This document shows positions 33,541-39,319 of a DNA stretch of 39,319 nucleotides, piece by piece; the stretch's first letter is position 1; each line of letters starts with the position of its first letter. A program made the position numbers and the translations under genes. The notes beneath the pieces are model-generated. The model saw only the letters and a list, made by a program, of their open reading frames with translations, was not told the origin of the DNA and did not search any database. The stretch is taken from contig JACRNO010000040.1 in NCBI GenBank assembly GCA_016234855.1, forward strand, positions 1-39,319, read 5' to 3'. Source of the stretch: Deltaproteobacteria bacterium (GTDB lineage: Bacteria; Desulfobacterota; GWC2-55-46).

Positions 33541-33685
33541 AAGGAAGCTCTGATTTATTCTTTTTTCTGTCATTTTGAGTCGCGGAGTTTATCCTGAGCG
33601 AAAACCAAGATTCTTCGCTACGCTCAGAATGACATAGCGAAGGGCTCAGAATGACAACTCCAGTGGAATTAATCAGAGCTTCCTT
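33541..33685. mobile_element. MITE-like element, copy 3
   Basis: Ends GGAAGCTCTGATTTATT and AATTAATCAGAGCTTCC are inverted repeats with one mismatch; 145 bp, no ORF. The inner part differs from copies 1 and 2 (CGCGGAGTTTATCCTGAGCG ... CGCTCAGAATGACA), so only the ends and the TGTCATTTTGAG motif are shared. It lies between fimT and pilV. Confidence 0.75.
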
Positions 33686-33714
33686 AATCGGATGGCGGCA
33701 AGCGGGATTGAGAA

Positions 33715-34314
33715 ATGTTTGCGGGGTATATCATGTATGATATTAACGGAGATGTTAGGAAAATGGGATGCGGCCCTTCCAACGGGTATCCGTTGCTGCA
33801 AAGGACAGGAGCAAGTCCAGCGCATAATGAAAGATGCGGTGGTTTCACCCTCATAGAGATACTGGTTGCGATGACCATCCTCTCCATAGGCCTTCTTGGC
33901 ATTGCGGCCCTTACGGGCACGGCCTATAAGAGCGCAAGTTACGCGCGGGCGCTGACGCAGGCCACAAACGTTGCTCAGAACAGGGTAGAGGCGCTCCTCG
34001 GCATCCCTTACGCCAATCTCGAAGCCAGCCTCGCCGAACGCCCTGACCTTGCGAGGGCGTGCGCCGGGCCTGCAGGCGGCGCAGCCAGACCGGTCTATGA
34101 CTGCATTCCAACCAGTCAACTCACCATAGGCGTGGCCCCGGATACGAAGACGTATACCTGGTCTTATACGGTGACCCTTATAGACCTTAACGCCGACGGC
34201 ACGGCCAACGCCACGGACGGGCTCAAGAGGATTGACGTAACCGTGAACTGGGCTGACCCGCTTTCAAATAGCACGAATACGGTGGTCGTGACCACTATGC
34301 GCGCCCGCGAGTAA
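33715..34314 (+). CDS. pilV: Type IV pilus modification / minor pilin PilV
   Basis: 199 residues from this start. The prepilin motif is ERCGG|FTLIEILVAMTILSIGLLGIAALTGTAYKSA, the GLLG element being typical of PilV. The leader from ATG 33715 would be 43 residues, long for a class A prepilin; in-frame ATGs at 33733 and 33763 would shorten it to 37 or 27. The C-terminal part includes the common PilV ending VTVNWADPLSNSTNTVVVTTMRARE. It lies between fimT and pilW as in other minor pilin operons and probably belongs to the pilus tip-initiation complex. Confidence 0.88.
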   Translation: MFAGYIMYDINGDVRKMGCGPSNGYPLLQRTGASPAHNERCGGFTLIEILVAMTILSIGLLGIAALTGTAYKSASYARALTQATNVAQNRVEALLGIPYANLEASLAERPDLARACAGPAGGAARPVYDCIPTSQLTIGVAPDTKTYTWSYTVTLIDLNADGTANATDGLKRIDVTVNWADPLSNSTNTVVVTTMRARE

Positions 34315-34478
34315 CGTACGGTCAGGACGCCCGGTTGGTAAAGACAGGCTTTACCGGATACGGTAAAAAACATGACACGGGGTCTGTGACACCGTTATGG
34401 ACGCAAGGCCGGGGATAATGATTGATTGGGTTGCGGCAGGTATTTAGCGGCCCCTAACAGAAGAAGGCGAGGGAGAAT

Positions 34479-37400
34479 ATGAATACCATCATTTCGCACA
34501 TGAAGACGTTGGGCCTCGGAAATCGGGGTCCGCGGCCGGGCTCTTTGAGGGCAGGCGGCCAGCGGGGGTTTACCCTTATTGAGTTGCTTATGGCGATAGT
34601 TATATCGACCATAGTCGCCGGGGCCATCTATTCGATGTATATTACCTTTTTCAAGCAGCAGCAGCGTCAGGACCTTACGCTTGAGGCCGAGCAGAATGCC
34701 CGCGCCGGGCTTGAGATGATGGAGCGCGAGCTTCTTAACGCCGGTTATCTTGCCGCTACGGTTGATGCCATCACTCAGGCCAGTGCGACCACCATACAGT
34801 TCAGGTATAAAGACCCGTCGGACGCCTCGACGACCGCGACCTTTAACGAACTGTTGGATGTAACGTATACGTATAACGCCGGGACTTCAATGGTCACGCG
34901 CAAGCTCGATGATCTTACCGATGCCAGCCATTCGTCGGGTACCGTTGAGCTTATCCCCGACGTAAAGAACTTCAATATCACCTATTATGACGCCAACGGC
35001 GCCGCTTTTGTGCCGACTGACCAGGCGTCGAGGAACACCATCAGGTACGTTGATATCAGCGTGGTCACGCAGACGAGCAAGGTGCCGGAGGGTATGACAA
35101 GCAAGGCCACCTTCGCCCTTACTATCCATCTGAAGCTGCGTAACATCGATATCGCCCAGTCCGCGGCCGATAGCACACCCCCGGACGTCCCCACGGGCGT
35201 TGAGGTGCGCGACACCGGCAGATGCGGAAGGCTCCAGGTCAAATGGACGCTCTCGACGGCGGGCGACGTGGCCGGATACAGGATAGGCTACGGGTTCGCG
35301 CCCGGCGATTTTATCGGCGTCATCAATATACCAAAGGGCGCGCTGAGCGACGGTTCCACGTATTCGTGCACCGCGGAAGGCGGGCCTTGCACCATCTCTC
35401 CTACGGTCTCTCCGCTTCAATTCACGCCTTCCGACGGATCTGGGGTCACCACATATTATATCGCCGTCAGGGCGTATGATAACGGGCTGAATTTCAGCGC
35501 ATTTTCGCCGGAGGTCTCTGGCGCCGCTGGCACGGAGACCCTTGCCGGCAGTAACTATACCTTCGGCAGCGGGTCGAACGACTCTACTATCAATCCTAAA
35601 AAGCCTGCCATCCCGGGTGGGTTCAGTTTAACAGGGGCGGACGGAGACGTTGACGGCAAGGTCAGGCTTACATGGAGCGCATACGATACCGCGACGTATC
35701 CGGACGTGACCGGTTTCAGGCTCTACAGGAAGCCCTACGACGCGGCAACGCCGTTTACCTATCCCATAGACCCGTCGTATCAGATAGGCACGGCTACCGT
35801 TGCCAGCACCGTGTATGACGACAGCGGCCTCCTGGGCTGCGTGACGTATCAATATGCCATCGCGCCGGTCAACTGCGATACGACGCTCATTACTAACGAC
35901 CCCGGCGACGCGCCAGGTGCGACGCAGGAGACGACCCCATATTACGAGGCATACAACTATAGCGAGTCATATGGCGACGGTTCGGGCGCTCTGGTTGATT
36001 CTCCCGCCGGCTCTGATACCGCCCCTCCGGATTCAACCGTCCCTTCCGATCCTGCGCCGTTCAGCGTGAGGGCGGGCTACAAGAGGGTAGCGGTCTCGTT
36101 TACTCAACCTGCCGACCCCGGCATAGACAGGACGTGCATATATATCGTTCCGGGGGCCACGCCTCCTGCCGTAGACCCCGACCCCTTGCTGAGAGACGCG
36201 GTCTATTGCAGTCAGTTGCAGGGTGTGCCGGGCGGCAACAGGCTGCCGGAGTATAACGGCGTTTTCCCGACCTCGACCGTTGCGCAGGGCCAGTCGCTAT
36301 CCCTCTGGAACAACTCCGCTTCAGGGGCGGCTACGGGCACCCCAAGCCTTGCAGAGAGCGGCACGTATTCGTATACGGCCGTATCCTATGACCTGTGCGG
36401 CAACAGGTCTACCGCGGCGACCTCGAGCGCGACCACGACGCTTTGCGGCGAAGACCCCGGCCCTCCGGACGGCGTTGCGACAAAACCTCCGGCGGCCACC
36501 GGTCTCACGGTCTCCGGCTGCGGCGGCTCGCCCGACGCCATGGAACTGACGTGGACGCAGGTATCGAGTAACCTGTCGGCTCCGTCGTCATACAACAACC
36601 CGTACGACCTCGCCGGTTACAGGCTCTTCAAGAGCACAATGGCCGACTTCAGCGACGCCCCTAACCTGCTTAATCCGGTCGCGCCATTTTGGGCGCCTCC
36701 GTACAGCGATACGACCGTATCCGACGGCGGCGTATATTACTACCGCGTATATTCGAGTGACTGTCCCTTTGAGAAGGGCGACGATACCGGAGGCTCCGCG
36801 CCCACGGCCTCGCAGATGATGAGCATGCTCAGTTCCATTCAGGCTGGGCCGGTATATCCGGCCAGGCTCAACCGCGAGATGAAGTATCCGGTTGCATTGA
36901 CGGACCATCGCGAGGTGCTGACCGGCGTGAACATCGACGCGCTTGGCAACAGCGCGCCTGCGGCGAATTACAAGCACGACAGCGTCACCATGTTCCTCCA
37001 GAACAACGGCAGTTCGCTCTCGTCCATGACGATAACCGGCATGAGCCTTAGCTGGGTGGGCAGCGGCGTGTATCTGCGCGAGGTCTGGATAGGAGGCGGT
37101 TCGTCGGGTATAGGGCTTACCAAGGTTGCTTCTCTTGCCGTTGGCGCTACGACCTCCGTTACCGGCAACGACCCGTATACGGCCGCGGTTAACAATGTTT
37201 CATTCAGCAGCAAACAGATACCCGGCGGGGGCGTATCGAGGAATACCCCCGTGAAGTTCGTCTTTACGGACAGCTCGGGTAACCCGGTTGACATGAGGAA
37301 CGACAAGCTGCTTCTTACGTTCAACGTCACCAATGACTCCACCGGCACGACGACCTGCACGAGCTATCTTACCGTATCTGGCAGTTCAACGGGCATAGTG

Positions 37401-38999
37401 TCGCCTCAAGGCCCGACGGTCGCCAGCACGGTACAGAGCCAGCCGACGTCCCCGACCTTCCCGTATATCGTGCCCGGCGCATCAGGTCTGGAGAGCGTGC
37501 CGGTCGACGGTGTTACATACACCACGAATACGGCCACGGGCGGCAGTTCCGTGGCAATCACGTCCAATCTCAACGCGAATACGCTTAATGAGGTTACGGG
37601 CGGGTATGTGTCGGTTGCATCGGCCAAGGTTTACTATGCGGTTACGGGTCTTACCACGGGAACGGCCCCGGATTGGACGGTGGCGGGCAATTATACCGCT
37701 GTTGCCATGACCAATACCTTTGGCAATACGTGGAGGGGCACCATCCCGGCGCAGGACACCACCGCCGGCGGCAAGAGGATATGGTATTACGTGGTGGCCA
37801 TCGACAACGACGGCAACTTTGACAGGTGGCCTAAGACGAGTGAAGGCGCGGCTGTCTACGACCAGAAGCCGTTTATCGTCTGTGACGTGACGCCTAAGGC
37901 GCCGACGAACCTCACCCAGTACAGCGTTGCCGCGGGCAACGCCGCGTTCAGCTGGCCGCGTGTGACCCAGTACACGAATAACGGCACCATCAATACGGCC
38001 ATCGACCCGCTCTATTACAGGGTCTACAGGAAGAACTCGATTGCCGGGGCGTATGCCAAGCTCTATGACGTGCCGGATATCGCCGGCGGCGCATGGGTGT
38101 TGATACCGGCGGCCCAGACCGTTGCGCCCGCCACAAACTCGTATTATGTATGTGAGCCTTCGTGGCTGCCTGGCAACTGCATCTACTGGGACTATATAGA
38201 TGCGCAGAATAATGACCTGACTTATTACATCCAGTCCAAGAACTCCTGCGGCGCGAACCTGAACCTGAGTTCCGCCACCGGCACGTGGAGGGAGTGCCAG
38301 GGCGCGGGCGCGCCCACGCTGGGTGTGACGCCTGCGTCGATAAAGGCGGGGGAGAGCCTGACCATCACGATAAACGACTGCACCGCGGCCTCGTCAGCCA
38401 TAGACCCGGGCACGTCAGTGGCCTATAACCTGGAGGTCAACAGTATAAGCTACACCGGCGTCTCCACGCGGTCGGGCGCAAGCTTGACTACGCCCACCAG
38501 CGAGAGCACCGCAAGCAGCGGCTACTTCCCGTCCACGCTGACCACGTCGCTTGCGGCCGTTGCGGGCAAGCTTACGGTTGCGCCGACCGACCTGCTGACC
38601 GATACGGTAACCGTCTCATGCACGGGCTGCACCCCGGCGTCAGTCGCAATCCCGGTCGCGGCCAATGCGTGCGACTTTGCGCCGGCGGCGCCGACCGCGC
38701 TCACCGGGACAAGGGTCAGGGTCGGCAATAGCTGCACGGAGGTCGACCTGAGTTGGACCGCTTCAACGTCGCCTGACGTCGTCCAATACTACGTCTACAG
38801 GAAGACTACCGCGGCCGGCGTATGGACTCAGATTGCGGTGGCGGGCGGCACGACTTATACGGATACGACGCCTACGGACCCGGGCAGGACCGGCTCTAAC
38901 TGCAACGTCGGCACGGTCTACTATTTCCTGAAAGCGGCGGATAATTGTTCGACCGGCGCGTTGTTAAGTCCGATATCGAATGCCATCGGGCCTAAGTAG
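34479..38999 (+). CDS. pilW: Giant PilW-type minor pilin fused to fibronectin-III-like modules
   Basis: 1506 residues, several times longer than ordinary PilW (roughly 200-400). Residues 1-60 hold a prepilin leader and QRG|FTLIELLMAIVISTIVAGAIYSMYITFFKQQQRQD; 60-230 is the PilW body (GLEMMERELLNAGYLAA ... VDISVVTQTSK). From about 233 on there are six FN3-like modules, starting near 233, 377, 523, 670, 1138 and 1400, each opening with a proline-rich linker and containing a LxWT...YRVYRK pattern. Between about 780 and 1130 is a different beta-rich region (GGSSGIGLTKVASLAVGATTSV). Cysteines are frequent in the modules and could form disulfides. ATG with AGGGAG upstream. Likely a surface adhesin displayed at the pilus tip, taking the place that PilY1 holds elsewhere; this is inference. 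Confidence 0.88.
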   Translation: MNTIISHMKTLGLGNRGPRPGSLRAGGQRGFTLIELLMAIVISTIVAGAIYSMYITFFKQQQRQDLTLEAEQNARAGLEMMERELLNAGYLAATVDAITQASATTIQFRYKDPSDASTTATFNELLDVTYTYNAGTSMVTRKLDDLTDASHSSGTVELIPDVKNFNITYYDANGAAFVPTDQASRNTIRYVDISVVTQTSKVPEGMTSKATFALTIHLKLRNIDIAQSAADSTPPDVPTGVEVRDTGRCGRLQVKWTLSTAGDVAGYRIGYGFAPGDFIGVINIPKGALSDGSTYSCTAEGGPCTISPTVSPLQFTPSDGSGVTTYYIAVRAYDNGLNFSAFSPEVSGAAGTETLAGSNYTFGSGSNDSTINPKKPAIPGGFSLTGADGDVDGKVRLTWSAYDTATYPDVTGFRLYRKPYDAATPFTYPIDPSYQIGTATVASTVYDDSGLLGCVTYQYAIAPVNCDTTLITNDPGDAPGATQETTPYYEAYNYSESYGDGSGALVDSPAGSDTAPPDSTVPSDPAPFSVRAGYKRVAVSFTQPADPGIDRTCIYIVPGATPPAVDPDPLLRDAVYCSQLQGVPGGNRLPEYNGVFPTSTVAQGQSLSLWNNSASGAATGTPSLAESGTYSYTAVSYDLCGNRSTAATSSATTTLCGEDPGPPDGVATKPPAATGLTVSGCGGSPDAMELTWTQVSSNLSAPSSYNNPYDLAGYRLFKSTMADFSDAPNLLNPVAPFWAPPYSDTTVSDGGVYYYRVYSSDCPFEKGDDTGGSAPTASQMMSMLSSIQAGPVYPARLNREMKYPVALTDHREVLTGVNIDALGNSAPAANYKHDSVTMFLQNNGSSLSSMTITGMSLSWVGSGVYLREVWIGGGSSGIGLTKVASLAVGATTSVTGNDPYTAAVNNVSFSSKQIPGGGVSRNTPVKFVFTDSSGNPVDMRNDKLLLTFNVTNDSTGTTTCTSYLTVSGSSTGIVSPQGPTVASTVQSQPTSPTFPYIVPGASGLESVPVDGVTYTTNTATGGSSVAITSNLNANTLNEVTGGYVSVASAKVYYAVTGLTTGTAPDWTVAGNYTAVAMTNTFGNTWRGTIPAQDTTAGGKRIWYYVVAIDNDGNFDRWPKTSEGAAVYDQKPFIVCDVTPKAPTNLTQYSVAAGNAAFSWPRVTQYTNNGTINTAIDPLYYRVYRKNSIAGAYAKLYDVPDIAGGAWVLIPAAQTVAPATNSYYVCEPSWLPGNCIYWDYIDAQNNDLTYYIQSKNSCGANLNLSSATGTWRECQGAGAPTLGVTPASIKAGESLTITINDCTAASSAIDPGTSVAYNLEVNSISYTGVSTRSGASLTTPTSESTASSGYFPSTLTTSLAAVAGKLTVAPTDLLTDTVTVSCTGCTPASVAIPVAANACDFAPAAPTALTGTRVRVGNSCTEVDLSWTASTSPDVVQYYVYRKTTAAGVWTQIAVAGGTTYTDTTPTDPGRTGSNCNVGTVYYFLKAADNCSTGALLSPISNAIGPK

Positions 39000-39155
39000 A
39001 GGGTAGCCCCTCCCCACCTCCCTTTTAATAAGGGGAGGGTTTGAAATCCCCCCCTTTGAAAAAGGGGGAAGCGGTTAAATTCCCCCCTTTAGAAAAGGGG
39101 GAGGTGGCGAATGGATCTCTCTTTTTAATTCCCCCCTTTAGAAAAGGGGGGTTAG
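39000..39155. repeat. Polypurine hairpin cluster after pilW
   Basis: Four variants of CCCCCTTTGAAAAAGGGGG in a row, at about 39006-39030, 39046-39070, 39080-39105 and 39130-39155. They separate pilW from the transposase fragment. An intact version of the hairpin split at loci B and D lies here. Confidence 0.75.
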
Positions 39156-39170
39156 CAACTGTCTTACGTG

Positions 39171-39319
<149 letters not shown>

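Noticed and set aside
34330-34360. Terminator between pilV and pilW (GGTAAAG-ACAGG-CTTTACC hairpin)
   Set aside because: No T run follows on the plus strand, and pilW has a good ribosome site and is expected in the same operon.

Overview
The window looks like a chromosomal segment of a GC-rich, Gram-negative, deltaproteobacteria-like organism. Desulfobacterota/Desulfuromonadota or a neighbouring phylum such as Nitrospirota would fit, but this is inferred from gene content and not proven. Pointers are an hslVU-argBDFG block, DapL-type lysine synthesis, a SecA with a zinc SEC-C tail, a type IV pilus locus next to an NtrC-family two-component system, and -24/-12 promoters. All recognised protein genes lie on the plus strand except a transposase fragment at the right edge. 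Gaps between genes are unusually full of small dispersed repeats.

Layout. 1-2070: end of hslV and all of hslU, split by a 411-bp repeat island. 2103-7140: arginine genes argB, argD, argF, argG, with a 525-bp repeat cluster between argD and argF. 7194-12663: a fumarylacetoacetate-hydrolase-family enzyme, dapL, folK (no normal start codon), a small membrane/metal-binding protein, a DhnA-type aldolase and a zinc alcohol dehydrogenase. 12783-18286: nadK, recN, a short N-acetylglutamate-synthase-like argA, pmbA and a CRP-like regulator; the last three overlap. 18287-18862: a 576-bp gap with a CRP-like palindrome, a perfect sigma-28 promoter consensus, several stem-loops and a sigma-54-like site. 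18863-22819: M23 peptidase and secA. 22948-24379: HicB-like/antitoxin/RelE genes and a frameshifted nucleotide-cyclase-like gene, visibly more AT-rich. 24481-28330: argJ, two TPR proteins and a HEPN protein. 28496-38999: prepilin peptidase, sensor kinase, sigma-54 activator, a sigma-54 promoter and minor pilins FimT, PilV and a 1506-residue PilW fused to fibronectin-type modules. 39171-39319: C-terminus of an IS110-family transposase on the minus strand.

How it fits together. argA/argJ (entry and acetyl recycling), argB, argD, argF and argG cover most of arginine synthesis; argC and argH are not in the window. The kinase/activator pair followed by a GG-N10-GC promoter suggests sigma-54 control of the minor pilin operon, with the prepilin peptidase encoded just upstream to process the pilins.

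The most unusual features are: (1) a 29-bp hairpin unit in 1-3 tandem copies at four loci, each time sitting inside a different, older dispersed repeat; (2) the crp-downstream gap with an exact sigma-28 promoter in front of strong stem-loops and no gene; (3) the giant FN3-type PilW. No database search was possible; all family names rest on motifs and overall sequence character.
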